From Nemopilema nomurai (lineage: Eukaryota > Cnidaria > Scyphozoa > Rhizostomeae > Rhizostomatidae), in assembly GCA_003864495.1 (NCBI GenBank), contig PEDN01001356.1, positions 620,001-684,000 on the forward strand: 64,000 bases of DNA, in the 5' to 3' direction. The position numbers and the translations under genes are program-made. The notes below the pieces were generated by a model. The model saw nothing but the letters and a program-made list of their open reading frames with translations, searched no databases and was not told where the DNA came from. Numbering within the stretch: the first letter of the stretch is position 1; every line of letters starts with the position of its first letter. Of the stretch, positions 21,235 to 32,435 are shown one piece after another.

Positions 21235-24003
21235 ATGTCACTCGATAAAATTAGCGATAAAATGAGCGAAGATAGTCAAACCAAGGAGAATATTGATGAT
21301 AAACATCTACCCGTACTTTGTGATTATGCAAAGAAACTTGAATCTCACGTTTTTACCATATATTTGCAAAAAATCGCTGTTATTGAAGTTGACCCTGCCT
21401 CATTCGTAGGTGAGAAGCTGGATCCAGAATGTCTTCCACCGATTGAAGCAAATGATCTTCTTTCCTATCTTGTTTTGGAAACAAGTTTTTTATAATTTGG
21501 AGCAGATTAAAGCCTACATAAGTCTAGAAAGCTACAACTACATGGTTTCCGTGTTTATAACGAGTGTGCAAGGGAAAACAATTGGAAGTAACTATGTGGT
21601 TGTAGAAAAAGTTCGACATACACAACGTATGAACGATCCACTGGTTGCGATATGGATTATTGCGAATGGGGAAGGTACTATCCTTTTATGCTCACTGCTT
21701 AGGCTGCAAAGCTGAATGTTGTTCACATATTGGAAGCGTATTATTTTATATCGAAGCGTGGAATGGCATTAACGGAAAGTTAGCGTGTACCCAAGTTAAA
21801 TGTACTTGGCTACTTCCAACATATGTAAACGAAGTAGGTACCGTACACGGAGGTTAAAGATATCAATTTCAAGTCTGCCAGATAATTAAAAGCCGAGTTA
21901 GACGAAAAAATTGATGATTTTTCTATGTCAGATTTCTCTCCAACAGTAAGGCCTGTGCCACGGTCTGTGCCTGAAGTACCGTTTCCTTCTGGTGCAGAGA
22001 TGAATGCTCTTTTCTCAAAGATAAATGAAAGCAACAAGAAACCTGTTATCCTTTCCCTAGTACCTGAATTTTCAGAACAACTTGTACTGAAAAGTCGACG
22101 GAATCCAAAATTATGAGAATTTTATGATTATGAAAATTTGAAACTTACCTACCCTGAATTGTTGCAAATGTGTTGTGAAGTTGAAGTTAAACTTTCTGAT
22201 TCTGACATTAAATTAATTGAATGTGATACAAGAGACCAATCAAATGGTACAGCATTCTTTAAGCACAGAGCTGGAAGGGTTGGTGCTTCAATATGTTATT
22301 CTGTTGCACACACAAATCCTGCCCAACCATCAATCTCTCTGATTAAGAGCATATGTTACCCCCAGTTATTTAGAGTAAACTCTAAAGCAATCAACCATGG
22401 GATAAAAAATGAAAGTAAAGCCATAGAGACCTACAAAACTATCATGTCTGCAAATCATGACAATTTTGCAATAGAGAAATGTGGGGTTTTCATTTACAAA
22501 AAACATCCCTGGATGCATGCAACACCCGATTTCCTTTGTACATGTTCTTGCTGTGGTAATGGATGTGGGGAAGTCAAATGCCCTTACACAAGTGACGATA
22601 GTGATTTTGCAAGCTACATAAATAGGAAAAGTTCTTGTCTGTAAAAAGTTGATGACTCATTCAGACTGAGACGAAAGCACCAGTATTATTATCAAGTACA
22701 ACAACAATTGCAAGTAGCTGGTAGACAATTTTGTGACTTTGTTGTGTGTGTGTTCAGCTGTGGTAAGCCTATATTATTTTTGGAAAGAATCTTTCCAGAT
22801 ATATATCATTGGGAAGCTTCTGTTCCAAAGGTAACCAAAGTTTGGCAAATGTGCATTTTACCTGAGCTTGTTGCACGTTGGTATACAAGAAAACAGCACC
22901 TACTAAATTTACAGCCAACTCAGCCAGAGACAAAATCCTCTTCTATTTGTTACTGCAGGATGCAAGTTCAAGGAAGTACTCTGAACTGCAGTAACCCAAC
23001 GTGCTTAATAAAGGAGTTTCATTATGCATGCTTACGAATTTCTGATCCAGTCCCAAAGGAGTGGTACTGCCCTACCTGTTGTTTGCTACCTGAATTCCGA
23101 TGCAAGAAAAGTAGGAAAATATCAAAAGAAGCCTGTTTAAAGAACCAACACAATGACGAGGGTTTAAAATTTGATACCATATGTGTTTGTCACTCAACGC
23201 CAATAGAGAATGAAAGGCTCCTGAAATGCCACAGTGAAAATTGCAAAAGTGGAAAATATTTTCACCTTAATTGTCTTGACTACAAGAAAATGCCCAATAA
23301 TAGCCAAACTACATGGATGTGCATAACCTGTAAGGTTTCCTATACAGCTAAAGCAGCAAAATCAACAGCTGAAGTTTGTATCCAAAAAGAAACTGACAAT
23401 GGTACGATTGCTGACAGTGCTTCAGCAAGTTATGTTTCAAGTGACTCCAGTGATGATGAATCAGGTGTTCTAATAACAAATGAAACTGTAGGCCACATAG
23501 ATAAAAGGGGTGCACTTGGTGAACTGAATGAAAACCATTTTGACATAATCAGTTTACCCTCTGGGTGGTGTGACTGATCTATAATTCAGCAATCACAATT
23601 ATTATTACAAAAGATCAATCCTTTAATAGAGAGCTTTCAAAAAACAACTCTTGGGCCTATAAGAAACTTTGACATAGTAACATCTGAATCCATTCAAATA
23701 ATGCATACTGGGCACATGCACTGGGTCTGTATCAGCTCTATCGGATGCAAACCAGGAAAAGTCAATCTCTTTGACAGTCTGTACCATGACATCATTGAGG
23801 AAGAGCTGACGGAACAGGTAAAGTGTTTGATGGCTGACAGTTGATACATTGATTTAGTTAATGTTCCAGTCCAACAACAACAGAATGGAAGTGACTGTGC
23901 GGTATTTGCCATTGCATTTGCAACCTGCTTTGTACATGGTTTATATCCAAGAGACTTCACATTTGACATTCCGAAAATGCGTCTACATGTATGCAAATGT
24001 TAA
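21235..24003 (+). pseudogene. SWIM-YqaJ nuclease-PHD-PHD-Ulp1 protease fusion, recently broken
   Basis: The start at 21235 follows a non-coding leader. Domains in order: an N-terminal helical part (21235-21490), a SWIM zinc finger in two frames (AHCLGCKAECCSHIGSVLFY, near 21680-21740), a YqaJ/lambda-exonuclease-type domain (22250-22730: RAGRVGAS, IKNESKAIETY, ATPDFLCTCSC, GEVKCPY, YYYQVQQQLQ), two PHD fingers (22945-23090 CYCRMQVQGSTLNC to WYCPTCC, and 23180-23330 ICVCHSTP to WMCITCK), an acidic linker, and a C48/Ulp1-like protease (23690-23990: HWVCIS, LFDSLYHD, QQQQNGSDCAVFAIAF, giving the His-Asp-Gln-Cys set). From about 21900 to the end everything is one frame, broken only by TGA 22117, TAA 22642, TGA 23575 and TGA 23842. 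Frameshifts near 21485 and 21680 affect the 5' part. Confidence 0.75.
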
Positions 24004-24459
24004 CACGGCAAATTTACAATGTTTCCAACAATTTAGCCAGTAGCATGAAATAATTTTCAACTAGAATTTTCATAATAGTAATCTATTCTTTCTAAATTAT
24101 TTGTCTTTATTTCTAGTTTGCAAAAGTCAAGTTAAGCCACTGTTGAAAAATTTGGAGAAATGATTTATCGTCAATAATCACTTTCAACTACTTGTTAGGT
24201 ATCTAGATGTAGGGGATTTTTTTCACTCAGCTACAGCTTTCGTGTTCACTATAGATGTAAACCAAATTTTGATCATATTCCCCCTCTTTTGGAAAATTGA
24301 CCCCCTTCTCCCTCAAGGCAACATCATTTTGAGTTCAATAAAATCATTATTATGTCTAAACAGATGAGACAAGAATATATTTGTACTTGAGACCAAATTC
24401 TGAGTCTTAATTCATGTGTTTCTACAGAAATAATGTGTAGTAATATCTTGATTTACGTG
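24004..24459. other. Non-coding gap with a 17-bp direct repeat
   Basis: Nothing coding. GTGTAGTAATATCTTGA occurs twice (24435-24451 and 24457-24473), right where the Mutator-type reading frame begins. Confidence 0.4.
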
Positions 24460-25653
24460 TAGTAATATCTTGAAGTATTGGATTACGAAGTGCAGTCTAA
24501 GATTTGTTTTGAGTGTAAATCTAGAGACAAGTGGGAAAAAGATTCAGATAGGCACAAAAGTTGGAATTCGAAACACTAAGAACATTGTGCTGTTAACCAC
24601 AAAGGCTCCTCAGAGGCAATGGATAAAGATACTGCTGTAAAAATGTTTTTAAGATCAATGGAGAAACACCAATTTGTATATACAACTTATGTTGGTGATG
24701 GTGATTCATCGTCATATACTGAAGTTGCGGATGCTTGTTTCTAAAAGTTTTGAGATGGATACTTAGTTTTGAAAGAGGATTGTATTGGGCATATCCAAAA
24801 GCGAATGGGCTCTAATTTACGAAATTTTAAAAATAAAAACAAGGGTAGGAAGTTAGCAGATGGTGGATGTGGTAGACTTAAGCAATAATAGACTCGCTCC
24901 AGAATTTTTATGGTTATGCTATATGAAATCACACAAAGGATATACAGGGGATAAAGAAAGCAATCTAGGCAATATTTTATCATTGCATTCAAAGTGATAA
25001 TGAGCCAGATGATATTCAGCATTAGTTTTCTCCTGAAGGAGAGAATTCGATTTTGAGGGAGACAAAGCTTCCAACTCAACAACCTATGACCGAAGAAAGT
25101 GCTTGCCATCAGTTTTCAGGAATGAGCTAAAACCTATTTTCGAAAGGCTATCTGGTGATGACCTCTTGAGCAGATGTCAAACAGGGCCCACACAGAATCA
25201 GAATGAAGCCTTCAACATCTCCTTTGGTCAAAATGCCCAAAACGAGTCTTCTGTGGCAAGCAACGCCTGGAATGTTGTGTTGCATCATCTGTTTTACAAT
25301 GGAATGCAGGAGCAGGCAGTGGTGGGAATGTGCTGAAAAGACTAGGTATTTTGCCTGTAGGATCAAACACCATCAAAGGTTACAAATCTGCAAATGAGAA
25401 GAGGGTAAAGAAAGCTGAGGCCAAATGCCAAACAAATTATCAAAGAAGGCGGCAAATGTTAAGAAAGATCAGAAAACAAAATACGAAAGCAGGAACAGCT
25501 TATGCCTCTGGAGGTTTCCCTATTCATAAAATGCCAGAGAAAGACCTATGGAAAGATAATAACAAGGATAAAATGCATGTAAAGTGTTTATTGATGAAAA
25601 GAGCATTGAAATGGTTTATGGGGAGAAATCGGCAAAAAGAAAAAATGCAATAA
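24460..25653 (+). pseudogene. Mutator-type transposase fragment
   Basis: Reads EVLDYEVQSKICFECKS, CAVNHKGSSEAMDKDTA, TYVGDGDSSSYTEV, KEDCIGHIQKRMGSNLR and KGRKLADGGCGRL, and in other frames NELKPIFERLSGDDLL, GPTQNQNEAFN and an Arg/Lys-rich tail with a GTAYASGGF-type block. These follow the order of the Mutator-like transposase domain common in invertebrate genomes: GDGDS holds a catalytic Asp and the NHKGSS and KEDCIGH blocks are diagnostic. At least four stops and two frameshifts; the 5' part is missing. It lies downstream of and in line with the YqaJ-Ulp1 gene, which may or may not be coincidence. Confidence 0.6.
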
Positions 25654-26815
25654 CTAAAAGGACATTTCGTATAACCTTATGTACAGGTACATTTTAAAAA
25701 TACTTCATTTACAAATTGTAGGAAGCAATATTCTAAAACCAATTAGTTATGGACCAAAAAGACCTCAGTTGAACTCTTTTAGATGATTATTTTGAAGCAT
25801 GATGTCAAATCTGAAAATATGCACAGCCAGAACTTTAAAGCTCTTTTTTGCAAATCAGCATTTTAATACTTTTAGAAGGGATAAACAAAGCGGCATGCCA
25901 TATTTTTCAATCAAATTTGGTATGAAGTTTCGTACTTATGTTGTCTTTGATATGAGTTGACAAAATCTGTATACTCTGTTGACAGTTATCCAGGAAGAAG
26001 GGTTTTTGCAGTTTCCATAGAACCGGTTGCTATGACAATAATTTTGTTAACTCGTTATAATGTGTTTTTATGTTTAGTAATTTGAAACAGATATTACCTT
26101 AAGGTAAGCTAACACTTCACAAAAATCATTTCTCGAGCATTTTTGTGGTCCAGGTTTCCTGGTCTGTAAAATACACCATAACCACGTAATCATTTTATTC
26201 TTATGATAAAATCTGACGCAGTTGTTATTGTTCTTTGTGTCGAGATTTGGTGTGATTTGAACAATAAGCTTCAAAGATATTCAAAGATTTTCAAAAACAT
26301 AGCCAAAAATCATCTTCAAGGTCGAGGACCACCTTAAGGTACAAATGTTTGTATTATCCACACTTTTGCAGGGTTTCTTTGGAGACTGATGCAGTCGATA
26401 CATTATTCTTTTCTTGAAAATTGTGGTTTAAATTTGAGAGAAAACCACTCCCAGGTAGGTTATTGCTCATTTGAGATTAATACACGTGTTTGGTTTAGCC
26501 TGAAGTAGTTGTTGCATGTTGAAATGAGGTTTTTGAAATTCTGTGCGGATGTCTGTCAGGCAAAATGTCATAGGCTGTGCACAAAAATTTTCAACATTTT
26601 CTACAATATTCGCGAGTTGGGACCATCTAATTGAGAATAAATTCGACAGATCGACAGAGAATTGTTAAAGGTTTACTTCAATGAAATTGTTTGTTGTTAT
26701 CTGCTCTAAATTTTTTATTGGAATTAATCAAAGTCTGAATGTCTATCGCAAATGTTTGAATGTTTGATTTGAAGGTTGTTGGCCAGATAGCAGAACTTTT
26801 GTTAGTTACAATATG
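25654..26815. other. Non-coding gap
   Basis: AT-rich, no gene seen. Two TTAA-centred palindromes, TTACCTTAAGGTAA (26094-26107) and ACCTTAAGGT (26331-26340), 235 bp apart, could bound a very short TTAA-type element, but the inward terminal match is only about 8 bases. Confidence 0.3.
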
Positions 26816-27905
26816 CTAGACCAACAAAAAGGAAGATTCATACTTCATTTCCACACAGCCAATCTTTTCCCGCGTACCAATCTTTGGGGTAGGCTTTTCT
26901 TTCAAAATTAATATTTGCTCATTGATATGTCTTTCACTGAAAGACTTCTTCAACAACTCGGTAATAATGTCACCATTTCGCAGTACAGTATCTAATTCTT
27001 CGTATTGCATGATTTTCAAATTGGAAGCAATGATTTGAGCGTATTTTTCCGTGTACTTATAACAAGACTAGGTCTATCACAGTCCGGATTGTCCGCAATG
27101 CAGTAAAATGCAGTCAGTCCGCAACAGAAAGCCTGCATCACAAACCGAATCGCCGAGCCTCAATCATCAGTAAACAATGATTTGTGATCAATCATTTTGA
27201 GATTGATGATTCTGTCATGCTCTTGAAAATGTCTATCAAATCATGCTTCTCATAAAAAATGTAAAGTTCTTGAATAGTCTTATCAACTGGTCCTCTGTCA
27301 ATTACGCATGCTGTTTTTGGGCAATTTGGCTAAACTGAATCGGTTAAATCTTTCTCCAAGCAAGCTTCATGAGATTAATCAATCTTACTTGCTTCATGGC
27401 TTTAGTTTAGCTTTGAAAAACTGCGTTCATTCGATGCTGCTGTTCTCGTTGCTGTTGAGAGAAGTTTCCTGCATTTTCCAGTCAAAGGAAACCGATTCTT
27501 GAACCCTGAACTCTAACTGGAAGCTGCAGAGTTATCCTGAATATCTTTCTCATTTTCCATACAGTGCCTTTTAAAAATGCCAAGTTCAAATATAAGAGCC
27601 TTCTCATCTGCCTTGCAAACTGCCGGGAAAATATTAACCAAGGCGTGTATCATTTGTTGGTCAGTTTGATCATTGGAATATGGTGACATCAAGAGATAAA
27701 CTGCAGGCTCAATGATTTGAAATGCCACTTTTAAGCTGTCTTCAAGAGATGTTGTGTGGAAGTCAAGAACTTGCCAGAACTCTTTGCGTTATTACCCAGT
27801 CAAGTTCAGTTGAACTGCACTATCTGGCGTGTCATCAATTCAATGTGGCATGGCTCTTGGTCTGTAATGGTGGTTAAACTCGGTCTCAACATCAATGCCT
27901 AGGTT
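26816..27905 (-). pseudogene. hAT-5 transposase remnant
   Basis: On the minus strand: LGIDVETEFNHHYRPRAMPH, then FHTTSLEDSLKVAFQIIEPA, YLLMSPYSNDQTD and FELGIFKRHCMENEKDIQD, and in a third frame near 27470 RFPLTGKCRKLLSTA followed by TAASNERSFSKL. The last is the hAT C-terminal dimerisation signature. Many stops. Only the C-terminal half of a transposase is present, and no termini were found. Confidence 0.5.
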
Positions 27906-28221
27906 CTACAAAATACCACTTCTGCCTTTATTTCATTTGTTTATGTATTCATCGTCAATTCTCGTGTGTTTAAATGTGGAGACTGGCATGGCAACATAGC
28001 AAAGGGGCATTCAAATCAGCATTGTTCTCAATTGCGAGGTTAAAATGCAACGTCATGGGGCCCGAAAGTGCCTAAAATTTTCAATGGCCTCATTTACCTA
28101 AAAAGTGGTTCCAATCGAAATTTTATTTAAGAATTTGTCAGTTAAAAAGCCTTTTTTGATAAATCAGCAAACTCTAAACATTACGCACAGATTTCATCTA
28201 ATTCCTTGTCCTTTATTCTTC

Positions 28222-29112
28222 TAGGTTCTGCCTGGTTTATTTTTATGCACCACATGCAAAAAACCGTGCAAAAGTAAAGCAGGTGTAACCAGACACATCT
28301 CTGTGAAACATTGGAGCACTTAGGGACAGATCAGATGATGACATGGAACTTGTTGAGGATACATGGATATTAATAGCATCATCCTTAGTAGAAATTGCGA
28401 AGGAAACAGCAGTTAAGCTTTCAAAGAACATGTGCTATCCAAAACCAATTCGTGATGACTTTGTCTAGGACATTTGTAGGGAAGTTGCACCAGGAAACCT
28501 AAATGAGCTGCTCCATAGTCTTCAGCCAAATTGTAGTCTCCTTACTAAGTCTCATGCAAAGGTAGAGAAATTTTTTTCTGAGTTTTACCTCCACATTGTG
28601 AAACATGCACCATTATTTTTTCCAATATTTTCCCCAAAGGTTGTTACTTTGTTTTCAAGTAGTATGGCTGTCAATATTTTAAATGTGCCAAGAAAGTATA
28701 ATACTGAAGAAAAAAGAAATTTCTCAAGCCTTCAAAATCTAAGCAACTTTCAGATAAAGAAATTGTTTGTTTGCAGTACCTTGGAGGATATATTTTTAGA
28801 AATCTTCACAAGAAAATGTCAAATTCAGGTAAATGGAAAACCAAGGAGGGGCAACAAATACTATCTGTCCTTGAAGCTACAAAGCAAGATAAGGTTCCAG
28901 ATTCTGAGACGCTTGTTACCTGCTTGAACCAAGATGGCCTATGGAGAATTTATAGTGCAGAACAAAAATGCTTAGAAAAGCAGAGTTTCATTTCAAACAC
29001 TGTACCATGCAGTCAGGAGCAGACCAGAAACCACAATTTAAATGAAGGAAATTGTGGAAATGTGTATGCAGGGCATGGAAATAACTTCCAATTTTCAAAA
29101 TGTCCTTGTTGA
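28222..29112 (+). pseudogene. C2H2 zinc-finger gene remnant, TE-like family
   Basis: Starts with one C2H2 finger (FLCTTCKKPCKSKAGVTRHI then SVKH). It continues after a shift with ELVEDTWILIASSLVEIAKE, LLHSLQPNCSLLTKSHAKVE and HAPLFFPIFSPKVV, then another frame with LQYLGGYIFRNLHKKM and LVTCLNQDGLWRIYSAEQ. A LQYLGGY block of this kind is found in multicopy invertebrate zinc-finger proteins of unknown role. A TAG after IRDDFV and two frameshifts break it. Function not known. Confidence 0.4.
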
Positions 29113-29490
29113 GTCGCTGGGGCGGCAGAGAGCAATAATAAATTGCTATTAATCACGAGCGAAGCGAGTGAACAACAGGGTTCGTGGCCACGCCCCTTGA
29201 AACGCCGGAAACGCCCATTCTTTACAAGAGGGATGCAGATATAAAGTTATCACTGCTCCTAAATGATTGTTTATTCCAAAAACTACGCTCGTTTCTGGAA
29301 AATTCACAAAAATTTCTATTAAGATATGAAGTCTTTTGAAAAAAAGAAAAATTTTTGTCTAAGCTCCATTATTGTTGTTTTTATTTAATTTTTCTAACAA
29401 ACGTGTATCGCAAATTGATCATTTTTTCGAGCACATCTATAAAAAAAATTGCAGTTATTTTCTTGAAAATCATTCGAGACGTCGCTGATT
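29113..29490. other. Flank left of hAT-3, probably the 3' end of hAT-4
   Basis: No gene. It contains CGAGCGAAGCGAGTG and GTGGCCACGCCCCTTG near 29155-29205. Since hAT-3 interrupts hAT-4, the sequence up to 29490 should be the continuation of hAT-4 beyond its transposase. The hAT-4 terminus could not be fixed. Confidence 0.35.
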
Positions 29491-29889
29491 GCTCTCTCCA
29501 GGGACGCCTGCTGGAGATAAGGGCAGGAGGGGCAGTGCTGGTGCTGAGGGCAAATCGTAGAATTTTTCCATTAAAATAATCGAAAATTCGTTGGGTTGAA
29601 GTGGGTGTTGGTACGTTATAAAATATTGGTATGTTCCACCCATACAATTTTGACACTATTCTCGATACAAGTGGGTACAAAATGGCTTTATAGGGTCGTT
29701 TCAGCTGACGTCACATTTTCTGTCACGTGACCCTATTTGTTGCCGTGGTGGGCAAAAAGACAACATCCGCCATTAGCGTGTTGTTGTAAACATAGGCTGA
29801 CTTATCTCGATTCATTGCTCGTTGCGCTTAATTTGCAATTGAATTATTCTTCAAATTTTTAAACAATTACTCATCATAAGTTAATCGTC

Positions 29890-31499
29890 ATGGTCAACAG
29901 TTGCATCGTTATCGGTTGTGCAAATCGTCAAACAAAAGAATCAAAGTTAGGCTTTTACCGTCTGCCGAAGGAACCCAATAGAAGGAGAGTTTGGTTGGCG
30001 GCAATTCATCGCAAACAATACAACCCTCCTCTGGGAAGTGATGTTAGAGTTTGTGGAAAACATTTTATAAGCGGTAAGTAAACTCTTGTTCTCTGATTTC
30101 GTGTTTTGGAAAGTTTTTATGAAATTTTTCTAACATGGCCTAACGGGCCTAAAGCTGTTCCACTTACCAATGTCAGGAGCATTTTGCATAATGTATCTAT
30201 GACGAAACACTAATTTTCCTATATGTGCTTATATTTCTAGGTGCAGCCTCTTCAGATAGTCGTAGTCCAGACTATGTTCCAACGCTGGAAATGGGTTATG
30301 AGAAAAGTGATTCGAAAAAAGCTTCGACTGTTTTGGATGCCGGTAGATATGAAAGAGGATTGAAGAGAGAGGAGGCAAGAATCCAGGAAGCACAGAGCGT
30401 GTCATTTTCAAAAGAAGACGACTCAACGAAGAGTGAAAAAGAGTTGTCATTTCAGATCGTTGAGAGTACTGTTGTGGAACTTTCTGCTGAAGATGACGTT
30501 ACTGAAAGTACAATTTCTAAAAATAATGAGCACGATTTTCAGAAAAAAATTAGGAATGAGATGGATTTATTAAATACTGAAGTACAGAGTTTGAGATCAG
30601 AGAAAGGACTGCTTGGAAAAGAATTGAAGCTATCAAAATTTGGTCATGAATTTCTTGATACAGACTACAAGGTTAAGTTCTATACTGGCATACCATCCAT
30701 TGTTTGTTTCTTATGGCTTTTTAAGTATGTATCCCAAGAGTTGCCAACATTTGATGCTGTTGTTCCACAAGATGTCTTTTTTATTGTCTTCCTAAAGCTT
30801 CGTTTGAATCTTCTCCATGATGATTTGGGATATAGATTCAGCATAAGCAAAGCAACAGTCTCAAGGATACTCAACAACAGCATTCCAGTTATTGCCAAGA
30901 AACTTAAAGGCTTTATTCATTGGCCTGATAAAGGGGATGTTTTAAGGACACTTCCAAAAGTCTTCAAGAGATGTTTTCCAAGATGTAGGGTGATTATAGA
31001 TTGTACCGAGGTTTTCATTGAACGTCCAGGAAATCTTAAAGCCAGACAAGTCACCTGGTCAAACTACAAGCATAATAACACCCTTAAAGTTTTGATTGGA
31101 ATATCACCAATTGGCGCTATAATTTTTTTGTCAAAAGCATTTGGTGGACGTGTATCTGACAAAGTTATTACACAAAGAAGTGGCTTTCTAGACCTTCTGG
31201 AATATAATGATCAGGTGTTGGCTGACAGAGGCTTCCTTGTTGCAGATGACATTGCAAACCATAATGCTACTTTGGTAATACCAGCTTTCACTAAAGGCAA
31301 GGACCAATTAAGCCAGCAAGAAGTTGAAGAATCCCGTCAAATTGCAAGGGTCCGTATTCATGTAGAGCGAGCCATTGGTAGAATCAAGAATTTTCGCATC
31401 TTAAGCACAACTATGCAAATCAACATGGTTCCAAATTTTGACAACATTATAACCATTTGTGCTGCTGTAACAAATCTTCTGCCAAAGCTTATCAAGTAG
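29890..31499 (+). CDS. THAP-DDE transposase of the ISL2EU-like element
   Basis: Cut-and-paste transposase, expected to bind its element's ends and cleave DNA in the nucleus. Two exons: 29890-30073 (donor GTAAGTA) and 30241-31499 (acceptor ATTTCTAG), joined through Gly codon G|GT to give 480 aa without a stop. Residues 1-75 are a THAP C2CH finger: C5, C10, FYRLP, W, CGKHF, and a DYVPT box. Residues 80-190 are an acidic linker with a short coiled coil (MDLLNTEVQSLRSEKGLL). Residues about 195-475 are a DDE_Tnp_4 domain: a helix-turn-helix-like FSISKATVSRIL, D315 (VIIDCTEVFIERP), D390 (VLADRGF) and E437 (IHVERAIGRIKNF). The full DDE triad is present. The frame is open throughout, and the partner gene converges from the right with a 0.94-kb gap. 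Confidence 0.9.
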
Positions 31500-32435
31500 A
31501 GAGAACACACACCAAATCAAAATTGTTTATCTTTGTTTTTTATCATAGCTATTGGAACATCTTGCTTATATTGTACAAGGTTATCGAGAACAATTTGATT
31601 GAAAGCAATACCTGTTATTCTTTTTCAAGGTTAGAGTTGGTAAATTTAAAAATCTAAAAAATTTTTGTGTTAATTTCATATCATTGCGAGCACAATATTG
31701 AAGTATTAATGTATTCTACATCTTTGCACACCAACTCTTTTAATTTGTATCATCAAATCAACTAGTTTTAATGACATGTAAGATTACAATTCTATGTATT
31801 ATCAGATAGTTAAATGAATGTGCTAAATCAGGGATGGTGGTAGGGGCAAAGTTGAAGCCCAAAAGGCCCACATTTTTCTTATCTGCTGATAAAAAGTTTC
31901 GAGACATATTCCCTCTTTTATACAAGAGATGTTAGAAGATGGCCTGACTGAAAGTATTGTTACTTAACTAGGTTGTCTGACCTTTGAATGTTTTAACTTG
32001 CTTGAATAAAATAAATAGCTGCAAATCATGCTTCAAATTCCAGAATTTTTTATGGGAGACTAACAGAGAATGAACTACTGATAATATAGGATGAGTCTCT
32101 TTTAAAAGCAGGCCTTTGTTAATTTTGAAAAAAATAATATCACAAGGAAACAGCATTTCATTGAAAAGAGTAGCATAATCAGAAATCAGAAATAATAAAA
32201 TCAGAAACAAACACCCTAGAAATGAAACATAATTCCTTGAAGGAATAGAATGAAAATAATGCTTTGCTGAACCAACAAACTATCAAATTCATAATTTGAT
32301 TTATGCAAAAAAACTTACTTACTTATATAAAAAATAACTGAACTTTTCAAAAATTAGTTAACCAGTAAATTTTTAAGATTCTTATCATCAAATTTGTCAT
32401 CAAACAGTTTGTCATTGACAACAGGCCAGGGTACT
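31500..32435. other. Gap between the two convergent genes of the ISL2EU-like element
   Basis: AT-rich, no gene. It presumably holds both 3' untranslated regions; AATAAA occurs near 32006 on the plus strand. Nothing else recognised. Confidence 0.4.

Noticed and set aside
21235..24003. YqaJ domains taken as prophage or viral recombinase genes
   Set aside because: All three copies carry eukaryotic modules (PHD, SWIM, Ulp1), and the intact one has introns and lies within transposon ends.
29381..29680. Overlapping 99- and 74-codon frames near 29.4-29.7 kb
   Set aside because: They cross the hAT-3 left end and TSD, so they are chance frames in transposon terminal sequence.
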